Below, piece by piece: positions 26,501-38,419 of a stretch of DNA of 64,000 nucleotides. Each line of letters opens with the position of its first letter. Position 1 is the first letter of the stretch. The stretch covers positions 1 to 64,000 of the forward strand of contig JAYMSP010000228.1 of NCBI GenBank assembly GCA_036897095.1. The letters are read 5' to 3'. Under the pieces are notes generated by a model. That model was not told where the DNA came from and did no database searches. It saw nothing but the letters and a program-made list of their open reading frames with translations. A program made the position numbers and the translations under genes. The stretch is from Plantago elongata (lineage: Eukaryota; Streptophyta; Magnoliopsida; Lamiales; Plantaginaceae).

Positions 26501-27135
26501 ATCTCCATGCAAATGTTGGTAGAAGTCCTATCTCTGAAAGCCAGGAAAAGAACCATGATGAAGAAAAACTTTCTCAGAGCACTTGTGGAGGAAGTTTGTT
26601 CACGTCGGCGGACATGCGTGATCTAATTGCAGAATATGATAATGATGAGGAAAAGGACCTTGATTCATATAAATTTCCTCCAAGCAATCATACTGCAAGT
26701 TTGTCCACCAATGAAGACCTGTATAATCTCAATTTAAAGGTAAGAGAAGATGAGCTCGAGTCACAATCTGACCATAGTTTTGATAGTGGACTGTTGGATA
26801 GTATTTGCACAAATTTGTCAGAATCGACGTTGGACTTTGAGTTTCCTATCTTAGAAGTGAAATTTAATTGTGATAAGCAGGCTAGAATTAGAACCCCTCT
26901 TGAATCTCTTTTAGAGGGAGAGGCAGATGCCCAAGGTCCAGTTTATGATTGTAGTGTGCATAGTGATATGGATGATTGCAGGGCTGAGGATGTTTATGGG
27001 ACAACAGATCATCATTCAAGTAACAGCCTTTTGGTGGATATAGGAGGCTCTCCTGATGGATTGCCTTATTCTGAAGGTAAATCGGACGATTCAAGTACAT
27101 CCAGTGCCCCAGAAATGACTGTTACTCTCATCTAG
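23595..27135 (+). CDS. Unrecognised plant protein of 901 aa with coiled coil, 3 exons
   Basis: Exons 23595-23805, 24197-24531 and 24976-27135; phases agree. I cannot name the family. The N-terminal third is folded-looking (FEQKYEIGLVYVRSSARIYE, then HVHIDEVYVFVEP). After it comes a two-copy module of about 37 aa around residues 301-377, sharing DKD, SD and STC-ND. Residues about 378-450 form a coiled coil with three LQQV-type repeats (KLQQVEHQLE, RLQQVEHKLE, KLQQVALHME). The C-terminal half is acidic and low in structure, with two APEF motifs and about three copies of a 36-38 aa unit built on (N/D)DE(E/D)K...SLF(S/T)...M-DL near 26440-26750. No membrane segment is seen. Oligomerisation through the coiled coil is likely. 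The frame upstream of 24976 is intron. Confidence 0.85.
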
Positions 27136-27640
27136 TAGCTCAAGTCTGTTGAGAACAGTCTTATTTGGTAGCTCAAGTATATTAATCAAGTTTGTAGATA
27201 GTTATGCGAACGGGCAGGTTGATTTTGTTGCCAAACTTTGTGAAATATGGTGGTGAAAAAATTATTACTCTGCTTCATGTTTGCGCACCCTGTGACGTGT
27301 TGTTTTGTTTCTTTCACATTCTTCTTTGTTCTTGTGTTTAACATGAGTGCATATAGAAATGACATATATCCAGTTTGTTCAACAATAATAACAATCAAGT
27401 GTGATATCATGGATAAGTAATTGAAGGAAAAACTAGAATATCGTTTTCACATGGACCATACACTTATGAACCACCCAAATGAGCCTAAACTATCTAGACG
27501 AATTATGTAATTACCAACATGATTATAGGGGATTCATAAATATTGGTACCTTATACATAATTGCTCAAATGTCCGCGAATAATGTGAGATTATTCGTGGG
27601 TGGGTAATAGTGGGGGTGATGATTGTAATAATTCATGCTA
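27136..27640. other. 3' UTR and spacer of the 901 aa gene
   Basis: Probable 3' UTR of the upstream gene, then AT-rich spacer. No other feature is supported. Confidence 0.5.
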
Positions 27641-28015
27641 TGAATTGTTATATTATGAATGTAAAGGGCTGGAGATCGTCTGGGAACAACCTATTCCAAA
27701 ATTCCAAGTCGAAACTGATTCTGCAACACTCTTCGAATGAATCTCTGAAGTTTTTACTCCCTTTGGAATAAAAGGTACAACGATGCAAGCTTCTGATCCG
27801 GAATTCCTGGGATATTGAGCTGAAGAAAGTGGATAGGAAAGCTAACGCTTGTGCTGATTATTTAGCTAGATTAGACTACAATTATGAAGTGGATAGGAAA
27901 GCTAAAGCTATGGCTTTCCCTTCCGACTGATGTAATTTTGATTTTTGGGCACGGATAACGACTTCTGAATCTTAATGAATTTCTTTACTTAACAAAAAAA
28001 TAAAATAAAAAATAA
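27640..28015 (+). mobile_element. 3' end of a LINE (RNase H tail, A-rich end)
   Basis: Translation near 27805-27880 gives WDIELKKVDRKANACADYLARL-like sequence, the last helix of the plant LINE RNase H domain (RVT_3 type, usual motif V-R-AN--AD-LA). A short non-coding tail (TTTTGATTTTTGGGCACGG) and an A-rich end (AACAAAAAAATAAAATAAA) follow at about 27990-28015. A piece of about 20 bases (AAGTGGATAGGAAAGCTAA) is present twice, at 27828 and 27886, from a local duplication. Only the end of the element remains, as expected for 5'-truncated insertion. Confidence 0.65.
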
Positions 28016-28265
28016 TGCATTCAAACCAAATAAGATAACACTACAATAGGAATCAAAGAACATTAGTATTAATTTCATCGAATAATTCTACTACTAAGTA
28101 CTAACCAGAAGGCTAATGATTACTACTACGCAACCAAAAAGGATGCACAAAATTGTGTGAACCAATCTACTGCTCAACTCCTTTTCCACTAGTACATACA
28201 TTATACATATAGCTGAGTATAAAGGGTGGCAATAGATGTAACAAGTAGAAGATTGAACATGACAT

Positions 28266-30136
28266 TTAATTTGGACAACTTGGGAAACTATTAATTTGTA
28301 CAGGTTGAGACCTGATGTTCCTGCAGAAAGCTTCAACATTCTTCAAATTACTTGTTTGTGCTGCAGCAGGTCTTATGTTAACGTTTTCCAGCATCACATT
28401 CTTGCACGGAACTGATTCGCTGCAGTCCAAATTCACACCAATCTTCGATGTGCTTGTGCCACTTATGTTCCTGTACACTATGTTTTCCACTGCCACCGCG
28501 TCTTTCTGCAATTTTCATTACATAGTTCAATACACGTTGTTTTGTAGAAGTACAATAGATTTTTATTCACACAAATAGCTAGACCAGAATAATATCATAC
28601 CTGTTTTTGGCATTGTTTGGTTTTTCCTTTGTCACAGTAGTTCTGGTTTACAGTGATTGGATTCGCAACATTTTTCATGTAAATATCTTCGAATATGATA
28701 TTGCTTGCTCTTCCTTTTCCTCCCTGCAGAGTCAAATGTTAGAAATGCAGATCTTAGCATGTCAGATCATTTCATCGACGAGCTAGTTGTATACATAGGC
28801 TTAGGTACATTATGTACCTGCCAAGTCTTTATTCTGACGCCGTTGGTGGTTCCTATTAACATTACATTCTTCACAAGAATATCAGAAACATGGTTTTCAG
28901 AGCCATTTTCGCCTAGGCTTCCAATGCTGCGATCAAGAAACATACAAGTTGAATAGTAAGTACCAAAACGAGCGCCAAGTTCAGTTTGAAACAGACATAT
29001 ATAGTACCTGATTCCATGACCCGGTCCACACTGGATATTTCTTACTTGAATATTTCTTGTTCCATTCACAATGGAAACGCAGTCATCACCTGTTTTTATT
29101 TCAGAATCCAGTATAGCGATGTTAGTCGACCTTGTTATATGTATCCCATCAGTATTAGGGCTTGCCTCTGGTGCAGTCACTTTAAGTCCTGAAACCTCAA
29201 CCCCATGACTATCTTGAATGTTCAAATGCATTTGCTGTGCATTTACTATATTTAACTTGTTCACTCTTAAATTCGTGCAATTTTGAAATGTCAAGGCTGT
29301 TGGCGCACTCTGTGTCTGGCACGGCTGCAAACAATAACACGAAAGTTTTTGTCAGATTATTATAAATTTCGCAAGCAATATGCAAAGTAAGAATGAATTT
29401 TATGCGTACGTACCCTAGTCTTCTTGATTTTGCAAGAAAAATTCCACCAAACTTGACCATTACCATCAATAGTACCACCACCAAAGATATCTATGTTTCT
29501 TACATCTTCAACCTTTATCCAAAGTCTTCTAGGGACATCATACATTTGTGGGATGGCTTTAATAGTTCCTTGAATCTTTATAAAAGGAAATTTAGATATA
29601 CATAATCAGCATTGAAAAATCTCTACTATAAGTATGTTAACTAAGCCGATCGAAAACTGTAATATAAAATATGTTAATTTACTCACATCCATAGAAATCC
29701 CAGATTTGCATGGGCCTGTAAAATTGATATGCTTAACAAAATAAGTCTTTCCTTGTGGCACCAAAATTGTACTTGTTCCCAAGGAGTTACAAGCCTTGTC
29801 CCATGCATTCTTGAAAGCCTGTCACGTTTTATATAAAAATCATAATTCATAAGTATATTTGAGCATAAGGAAGAAAAATGAACTAGCTGAACTTAGTTCT
29901 ATACACTTCACCTGAAAATTATCTGTTTTTCCATCGGCTACGGCTCCAAAACTCTCCACATTCAGCACCTGTTGTTGTGCAGTAGCAGCTGCTGTTGGAT
30001 CTGGAAATGAAGATGCTTTTACCTTATTATTTCCATGACGACGACCATGTTTTCGAGCCTCACTCTGGAAGAGACAGGGGAAACACATCAAAGTTACAAA
30101 AAGAAGGACAAGTAGATGTGTTCTTGGATGGATCAT
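28266..30136 (-). CDS. Polygalacturonase (GH28), 7 exons, secreted
   Basis: Exons in gene order: 30136-29912, 29818-29687, 29575-29414, 29324-29008, 28926-28818, 28723-28601, 28505-28266; about 435 aa, all phases close. The N-terminus (HLLVLLFVTLMCFPCLF) is a signal peptide, followed by a basic stretch (ARKHGRRHG). The four GH28 motifs are present: NTDG at about 230-233, GDDC at 252-255, GHG at 275-277 and RIK at 310-312, so the catalytic Asp residues and the His are kept. The enzyme cuts homogalacturonan in the cell wall; plant members act in cell separation, growth and pollen. Whether this one is endo- or exo-acting cannot be told. A TATA-like run (TATATATC on the minus strand) lies near 30236-30243, about 100 bases upstream. 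Confidence 0.93.
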
Positions 30137-30139
30137 TTT

Positions 30140-31075
30140 TGTTAATTACTTATTTTACAGAACAAATTAAGGAATTTGGTTGTATGCTGGTATGTATGTA
30201 TGTATGATTTATCTATAAGCTTGTTGTTGTGTGCAGATATATATGGAAGTGATAATATCCCTGATTTATATGACTGTCAACTTAATGTTTCCAAATTATG
30301 AAATCAGGTATGTTTCAACATAACAGAAGAAATTAGTTAGTTATTAAAAAACTTATGTACCTTGTGCTTGCTTACCAATATTATAAATCTACATACCTTA
30401 GAAAAATTCCGCATTTAACTTTTTAAAAATAAATTTTAACCAAATTACTTATGGGTAATTATGATAGCGCGTAGTTTTTTAAATGGTTAATTAGAACGTA
30501 TTGAGAATGCTTTACTAATGTCAATGAGGTACAATTCATTTTTTTCTTCAATAAATATACTGTTTTTTGAGTAAATATAGTTTTTTTTTTGTTAATTAAA
30601 GCCTCAAACTCCCAAATGCCATTAGCATAATATAGTAAAGGTGAGCATAGTGAAAAGTCAAATTAAAAATTAGTTAGCTAACGAATTGAGTATTTGTATT
30701 GGTGCCTAATTATGTAAGGAGCAGTATTGGTATGAATGGAGAACTTATTAGTTAAAAACTCACTTGGACTTGGAGGAAAATATAGTCCATTGAGCTACCT
30801 CAACTTCAACGTGTACTAATAGTCTATACCCTTTTGAATTTCATTAACCAAAATCAGGTAAAAATCATAGATTTATAGTAGTTGATTAGTGGAGGGTCAT
30901 CATTTCCCCACCTTGTAACATTTTTTACTTTTAAAATTAAAATTTGGTTTGAACACTATACTCTCCTAAATACAAATACTCCCCCACTATACTTTTATAA
31001 CTTCCCCTAACAAATAATTCTTCAGTTTTTCCTGTCTTTTTTAGATGCTTTGACTTATTGACAACTTAAATAAAT
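30140..31075. other. PG promoter region and AT-rich spacer
   Basis: This stretch includes a short (GTAT)n run near 30190-30205 and the likely PG promoter. Beyond that it is AT-rich, and I see nothing coding. Confidence 0.45.
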
Positions 31076-31144
31076 GTTATTTTCACATCTTCATCCGACT
31101 GGAATTGCAACCGGAGATACTCCGGATGAAGATGTGGAAATAAC
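31076..31144. repeat. Near-perfect 22 bp inverted repeat (hairpin)
   Basis: The left arm at 31076-31097 (GTTATTTTCACATCTTCATC plus CG) and the right arm at 31123-31144 pair with one mismatch (G:T in RNA). The spacer of 25 bases contains a second small palindrome, CCGGAGATACTCCGG (about 31111-31125), which overlaps the start of the right arm. No terminator or coding role is evident. Confidence 0.8.
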
Positions 31145-32745
31145 TTTACTAAAACAACTTTGATTGGAGTTGTACACTGCTCCATCAGAACTGTTTACAA
31201 AGCTCCAGTCATATTCAGTGTAGCTTTATTGTCCTTCCCTTGAATTTACGATTCCTCATCAAAATTAAACCATAATAAATAAATGTGTATTTTTAAAAAA
31301 TGTCACAATTTAAGGTATTTTTTTCGAAAATTTCCCCATTAACAACATGAGGGGGTAACGTAGGGTACGCGACATGTAGTAAGCATAATCCATACAATCA
31401 CATTCTTCGGCAGATAAAATTTTGTACTCATGGACATTAATTTATCAATTTTGTACTCATGAATATTTTAATTTATAATATAATAGTTCCGTCCAAATTC
31501 AACTTAGTATTAAAATTCGTTAGAGGTATTGTATGTGATTAATTTGGACACAAAGTTGAAAGTTACGCTGTTGACCAAAAGACGTCTAGTGAGGAATTGT
31601 GTCTAAGATATAGGGATATTAATTTAAAACTTATATATCAGACATCACATTCCCGTTTTTATAATTAAAGTTACTAAAATTAACATTGTAAAATTATAAA
31701 TTTTATGAACGGTCAATATTAAATAAATGTTTAACTAATAGCTATACAGATGATCTAATGTTATAAATGGATACAAATTATATATGTTAAGTCAATGGAA
31801 ATAATTGACAAACAACAAATAAAATTAATTATATATTTATCAACAGAAGTGTGCATATAACTCTCTAATTTCTACCGAGTTTACACAGGGAACAGACTCA
31901 CCACCTAGGGTTGCCCACGCTCTACTCTGGGATCCCCTGAAAAGGGAAGAGAAAAATTATTTAAAAAATTTCAGTTTTTTTTTTGCAGAATTATTTACTC
32001 TAAATGAGGGACTCCGTTGGTCCAAATAACGACAAAGTATAAGACTAGAGGGGATGGGTGAATAGTATTTTAAAACTTTGGCGATAAAGCAATTTTTCAT
32101 TAAATTGGGTGACTTTCTTATACTTAGATTCAGATAGTGGAACACTTTATGATAAATGCACGTGCTCAACAAGCTATAAAAATGTGTGTATCTAAGTAAG
32201 TGCAGATAGTAAATGACACAAAAGCTTTGATAGTGGTATATGAAGGTAGCGTAATTCTTCAACTAAGATACTTCAGCCTCTAATACTTCGAATCCACTAA
32301 GATATATATGAGGTACCCTTACAGTGATTCTATATCTAGATTCCTAATACACTAGGCTCCCAACAAGTGTCCCCCTGAGTTTTTCCCCAACTTCCCAACT
32401 AAGTATTTCCTATACTCAAAATATTTCTTTGGAGTTGTTCCCTGACTTCCTAAGTCAAGTACTTCCTCTACTCCACACCCTTTTTCATGGTGGTGTTGTT
32501 GTAGTAGGTGGTTGTCAAACGGGTAAATTAATAACTTCTGCAGTTATGTAACGGTACCTCATTGAACAAGATCACTTAAAGTGAAATATTCATTTTACTG
32601 GTCTAAGACTAAGTTCTTGAATGAATATCTTAAGCAAGTCGCAACAGTGCTTTGAATTCAACACCTTCACATACATAAATAGCTTGTTAAGGATCATGAT
32701 ACTTAGAACTTTCGTGCTTATTTAGAATCAAGAGCTTGATCACAA
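31145..32745. other. Spacer with no supported gene
   Basis: AT-rich to about 31850. From 31860 the sequence becomes element-like (GAGGGGATGGGTGAATAG near 32050 and CCCCCTGAGTTTTTCCCC near 32370), but I could not define ends or a family. Open frames here show no domain. Confidence 0.35.
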
Positions 32746-35110
32746 TGTTAGCTAGAGAGTAAGTATGCATAAGATATATGTTAGAATAGTGGGATCAGAA
32801 TTGGTACTTAAAGACTGAAACAATAAATAATGTTGCCTATGATGTTGGGTCAACATTGCTTCAACATTGGATGAACAGAGAGCAACGGAATAAATAATTG
32901 TCTTCAATAAATCAAGCCAGTATATAAAATATATTGACGAGACCGTAGGCAAAATTTCTACAATAAGTAAAATAGAATTATTGAAATGAAGCTTAATCCA
33001 ATCAAATTGATTAAACTCACAAAACTAATCCCAGAATAAATATATAGTAAAGCTCTATTCTAGTTGAGAATTCTAAACAATGAATGTCAAAGACTAGTGA
33101 ACAAGATCCTATCAAAGAGTAAAGATTAGTGATGATGATAAATGAAAGGTGTAAGTGTTGCAGACTGAATCCTTCTATATTTATATACAATCGACTTCTT
33201 CAAGTCGAATAGAAGAAGGATTTCTTTAAAGGCAACTTTCCTTGTTCTTGATTTCTTCAATTTGTTTTGCTAGAAGGAATTCAATATATTTCCTTCTACC
33301 ATTCTTCTTGAAATATTCTTTCCTTATTCTTTTTGTATTTGACTTTCAATAATCAACATGATTACTTCGACTTCAAGTTTCCAACAGTTCGATGTTGTCT
33401 TCGATGTTGTCTCCAATGTTCAAACCTGTAGCACAACATTCAAACCACAACCTTTGAACTAGTTAAGAAAGACAAAATTATTACATCAAGTGCAAATCAC
33501 ACTTTCAATCCCTCCTTAATCTTAGTCTTTCATCACAAAATCAAAGGAATCATAAGTCAAACACATTTCAAGCAAGAACATCAAAATACCTCCCCCCCCC
33601 CCCAATTAATAAGGCTCCCCCTTAATCCAAAGGCAAGTACACTGTCACATATATCACAATACTAAAAAAAATTACATACCAATTGTTGAAATCAAAAGAA
33701 ATGAAAGTTCAACTATCTAAAATATATAATCTCCCCCCTTTTTGTGAAGAAAGAAAAGACACTAAAGAGTTCCTATACTTCATATTCTTGGTAATCTTCT
33801 CTTGAAGACTGGCACTCTGGGCATCCACATCTTTGATTTGTTACGGAATCAGCTTGTGATGTTCAGTGAGGGTACTTGTAGATAAAGTTTCAATGCTAGG
33901 GATGAATGATGACCAAATATCAGTGGCAACATTGGGTTCAACATTGACATATTGATCATTAACAGATCTAGCATTAGAAGATTCTGGCACATTAGGATTG
34001 ACAGGAGGCTCTTATGGATTCTCTCGAATATCCATATCAGCAGCAACATCAGGATAAGATCACAAGTTCGTTGGAGGTCTCAAGTAGCTGCCTATTAACA
34101 GTGGTTTCAAAATCCTTTTTAATTATACACATTATTCTTTCATAAACCTCCAAATTCTACAATCTCAAGATGGCAAAAATAGTAGCAGGAAGAATCATCA
34201 TATGACTACTGGGTCCTTTGTTTTTGAATTTTTCCAGATGCTTGAGAATTCTTTCACCCAGGTTGACATTATGTCCCATTTTGGTCCTGTACAGTAGCAT
34301 GTCAGCTTCCCTGCTCAGCTTGTTATTAGATGAAGGCAACCAACTGTACAAGCATATCCTTGTCAACACAGAAATCAAAGAGGAGCAGTACTTCAAATCC
34401 AAAGTTACTTTGGGCCAGGTTTGGAGTTTTCTCAAGGTAAGCTCACTAGCAACCTCATCAATAGTGACATTCAGAGGAGTCTCAACCTCATCCCTGTTTC
34501 TGTAAAGAACTTTGTTTATGTCTCTAGCATCAACTGTAAACACTTCGCCCTTCATGTAAACACAATGAAATTTCCCCCCTCCAACATTATCAAAGTTGAC
34601 AGACATATGCTCAGAACTCTCTAACAATATATTCACCTGTATCATCAGAATCTTCCTCGTCACCTTGATGTTCTGAAACTTTCTTTGATGTTGAGCCATC
34701 ATGCTCATCAACATCCATTGGATCAGTCATAGTCTTCTCAGAATCACTCCCATCTTCTTTATAATTTTCAGCATCAACTTCCACTTCAATTTGTGGAGTT
34801 TCTTCCTCTCCAGTCTCTTCACCATCCTTGGGAAATTCCTTGCTAATTCCGCCTTAATTCTCTTGATTATCCCCCATATTTTTCAGTGTCCCAATATCTT
34901 CAGATTCAATGTTTGCATGTTCCTCATTCGAGCCGGAGGCGAAGACCTTCTCAAGGAACTTTCAGTGTCGGGAACGTTCTTCTCAGTACTAATTGAACTA
35001 ATATCATCATCGATAAGCTCTGTTTGTTCTTCAACAATAGCAGACCCAAGATTGACAATGTTTTGGGCAGCAACTTGAGACGGATGAGATGGGGAAGAAT
35101 CAACCTGCAC
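32746..35110 (-). mobile_element. Sirevirus-like Ty1/copia fossil: extra ORF region, PPT and 3' LTR
   Basis: Read on the minus strand, the part from about 35110 to 33843 encodes pieces resembling the plant 'putative transposon protein' domain found in the extra (env-like) ORF of Sirevirus-type copia elements: KGEVFTVDARDINKVLYRN, then SREADMLLYRTKMGHNVN. A purine tract (AAGGGGGAGCC, about 33613-33625) comes next, then a likely 3' LTR from about 33583 to 32746 with a TATA-like box (TATATAAATATAG near 33180). gag, pol and the 5' LTR are absent. It is a broken, incomplete fossil with several interruptions. LTR ends and lineage are inferred. Confidence 0.55.
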
Positions 35111-35167
35111 ATTTTAGGTAGAATAGGAGATGTAAAAATTAACATGCAAATATATATATCAAAGCAC

Positions 35168-35220
35168 TCAACAAGCTGCACACAACTATAAATTCAACAA
35201 GCTGCACACAACTATAAATT
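35168..35220. repeat. 26 bp perfect tandem duplication
   Basis: TCAACAAGCTGCACACAACT plus ATAAAT occurs twice in a row. It lies just past the recognisable end of the copia fossil. The next stretch, to 36060, is AT-rich spacer in which I see no gene. Confidence 0.8.
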
Positions 35221-36087
35221 TTGGATTAAAACTTATTAATGATTCAATATCAGTCGAATCACATTAATAAGATAAAAAGACAAATACTAGGGAGGTCAAC
35301 TTTTATCTCAATAAAAATAAGTGACAAGATACGCCATAACAAGAAAGCACATTCCCATAAAAAAATGAATACATGACTCCCCTCAAATCAAAACCAAAAA
35401 CATATAGAGGACGAAGTTTATAAGTATTGAGCGGAAGAAGGAAGAAGACAAATATGAAGATGAAACTGGATCAGAGTAAGTATGAAAGGTTAATGTAGTG
35501 AATGAAATACTTTACCAACGTTTATGTGTCAGGTGAATTGTAAATGTTTAGTCGACTATAACAACTTCCAAAGTTTTTAACAAAAACATGACAATTTTGT
35601 CCTTATTAAGCATGTATATTACTTACCAACTAACGACGTTAGATGCGTGTTGACTTGACGCGTTGATGAATGTTTAAGTGTTGAGTTTGTATGTAACTTC
35701 AAATTCGCTCTGAAAGTTTATATGTAAAGAAAATTTGTATCTTAAATAGAATTCTGACAAACGAAGCAACTTAACGAATTTAAATGAATTGAAGTTAAAC
35801 TGTATGTAAAGCCGTACCAATATATACGACCTATATCAACTAAATTATACTTTCTTCGTCCCATAACAAATATACTATATTATATTTATATATGTCTCAC
35901 TTTTTTTTATTTTTTATAATATTTTCAACTCAATTACACCATATTTATATTTATCTCTAATAATTTACATTACACGTTAAACTTCGTGTTGAAAATAAAT
36001 GAACGTACCTTACATGTATACATCCAGCTGAAATGACCACAGTTGTTTTCTTTTTACATGCATTAATTCATTGTCGAGATTTATCAA

Positions 36088-36165
36088 CTCAACGGTCGAA
36101 AAGTAATAAAATTGCAGCGTAAGTATAAATAGAAACAAAATAATAAAAACACTTCACAACGGTCT
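36088..36165 (+). promoter_or_regulatory. Core promoter of the 379 aa gene with two MSA-like boxes
   Basis: A TATA box (TATAAATA) lies at 36124-36131. CTCAACGGTC at about 36088-36097 and CACAACGGTC at about 36155-36164 match the AACGG core of mitosis-specific activator elements, which bind three-repeat MYB factors and drive G2/M expression. A CT-rich leader (CTCTTCTTCTTCCTCTTC) and an (AGCTC)n run near 36285-36303 follow before the ATG. The second box lies downstream of the TATA, so its role is less sure. Confidence 0.55.
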
Positions 36166-36317
36166 ACTCTACTCTCTAATAATCTCTCTTCTTCTTCCTC
36201 TTCTTCTTCTTGTGCCTGCGTAAATTGAATCAATCACAATTCACAAATTCACAATTTGATCAGTACATATCAGAAACAAAGAGTTAAGCTCAGCTCAGCT
36301 CAGAGATTTTAATTAAT

Positions 36318-38419
36318 ATGGAAGTAGCAGTTATCGATTGGAAGAGCATAGATACAAGATTCGTCAGAGACGAGCTGTTCGAGAACATCAATGCGCCTAA
36401 ATGGGTCGATTTCTTCTCCATAGATGATAACCCAGTTGATGATGAAGCTTGGTTTTGCAGACCCAGTAAGTCATTTTTCTCTTCAACATCGACCAAAGCT
36501 TTCGCCTTTTTCTTCTTTCTTGATTTCCCTTTTTTTCAATTGCAGATTGTAATCATCCCAAGACCGTTGATGATTTCTTCAGGGACCGGAAATCACCGAT
36601 TTCTAATTTCAAGGTTTCTTTCTTTGATCGTTAATCTTGATTTTCTTGCTTTTTTGTACAATCTTTCATATCATTGTGATTTTCTGTTTCTATATTTAGA
36701 AGCTGTAATTGCACTTGTTCTGTCTCAGATAGTTGTAAACTTGTGATTTGCTTTATCACTAACATAAACTTTGATCCTGCTTATAAATGCAAATTTTTTA
36801 TCTTTTCGAAACGGAAATTGGTAATGTAAAGAGGTTTTTCCTGCATTGTGGATAAAGAGGTTAATGTACTCAATTAAATACATGGGGTGAAAATCTCGTT
36901 TACAAGAATTTTGCTAAGATAAATCCTTATACCGAAATGAAACCCGAATAGTGAAGTAACTTAGGTTATGGAGGAGTATAATGGTGTGTTGTATGATCAA
37001 TATTCTTATGTAACTGTATGCAGCTTCAGAGATCAGCTAGTGTATCAGATGTTCCTCCGCTTGGTGACCAAAACAAAAGGTAGCCATGAAAATCCTTTTA
37101 CAAGTTGCAACCTTTCCTAAAATGCCTGCTCTTATATGTGAATGACTGCTTGCCATTTTTACAGAGATGCAACGCTGAAAAAGAGGGGATTAAACCAACC
37201 AGCTACTGTATTATCCAACAAGGATAAATATGACACTTTTGCTCTTGAAGATGGCGAAAATCGGGATCCCAACTTCTCAACCCCTCCAAACTACAAAGTC
37301 AAACCTTGGAAAGATGCAATCAAGTCAAGCGCGGAGAGGAAACAAGATGATAATCACATGATGAGGAAGGAACCAACGCCGAAGCTGAAAAGTACTCTCT
37401 CGGCAAGGAATCTATTCTCGGGCGGTGATTTATTGAACAAGGTTGCTGAATTTTGCAACGAGTTGAAGAAACTGGCGACTGGAGCTAGAGATAAAGATCA
37501 TCAGCCTGATAATATGAACAGGAATGTTGAACAAAAGCAGGATGGCAAGAGCATTAAGGGCGGTTATTCTGGATATTTGAATGATAAAGAGAAGGAAAGG
37601 AAGCCATTGCTAGATCTGAGCAAGGAGAAAAGTGGAGTTATAGAGACGAGCGGGTCTAAAGGCAAGCCGAGAAGGAAAATGTAACCTTTCTTTTCTAGCT
37701 CTTCGTCACAAATAGTGTTAAATTCCTCTGAAATACCGGCCATTTTTAAGATTTTCACCTCATAATGTGTTCAAGTTAGACTTTTAGAAATAAATTTACA
37801 TGTTTATGATCTTTGTTGAGATATCTGTGTGTGACGCAATTTGTGTCTGGGATTGAAATGTTATACTAACATGTATTGGCCATGTGCTTTTTGCAGAAGA
37901 AATGATGATACAGAGAACACACCAATCTGTAATAATGTTCAGAAGACTACTCCAGTCACTCTGGATGTGAAGAACAGCAAACGGCCAGAAGCAGGGAGTT
38001 TGTTGCAAATCCGGACATGCCCTCCCACACCGCAAGGTTTCTCTGCCAGTGGTGGACCTCAGAAAGCCACACCACCCAAGGCGTTTAAGTCCAGACGTCC
38101 TCAGGTTAGCACATGTTACCTTGGAAGTCTTCATGTGATCAATACAACATGTTTACCTTGTATGTCATTAAATTGATAGTCCAGTCGCCAGTTTCATATA
38201 TAATCTTTGCAAGATTTACATTCTCCAGATTATTGTTTGTCTTTGTCGTCTTGATAATTATAATGTATGAATCAGGAGAGAGGAATTCTACAAGAGCTCA
38301 ACAAACCTGATGTTGCTGCTGTGAACAAGGTGGAGATGAGCAGCGAAGTGGCTGAAAAAGAAGCAGCAAGAAGTCTGGATGTTTTCTGGTTTCTAAAGCC
38401 TTGCACTCTTTCAAGCTAA
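36318..38419 (+). CDS. Unrecognised plant protein of 379 aa, 6 exons
   Basis: Exons 36318-36465, 36546-36613, 37024-37079, 37165-37680, 37897-38104 and 38276-38419; all phases close. The N-terminus reads VIDWKSIDTRFVRDELFENI and INAPKWVDFFSIDDN, then VDDEAWFCRPNCNHPKTVDD, a compact block that looks like a conserved plant-specific motif with Cys and His residues. The middle is basic and low in structure, rich in Lys, Pro and Ser (KPWKDAIKSS, STLSARNLFSGGD, CPPTPQG). The C-terminus ends RSLDVFWFLKPCTLSS. I recall similar N- and C-terminal blocks in unnamed Arabidopsis proteins but cannot name one with certainty. GEN-like and TEN-like sites (DGENRDP, DTENTP) resemble degradation boxes of mitotic proteins, and the promoter has MSA-like boxes; both are only hints. 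No membrane segment is seen. Confidence 0.85.

Noticed and set aside
27828-27905. Coding tandem repeat in a host gene
   Set aside because: The repeated AAGTGGATAGGAAAGCTAA lies in the LINE RNase H tail, so it is a local duplication in a dead element.
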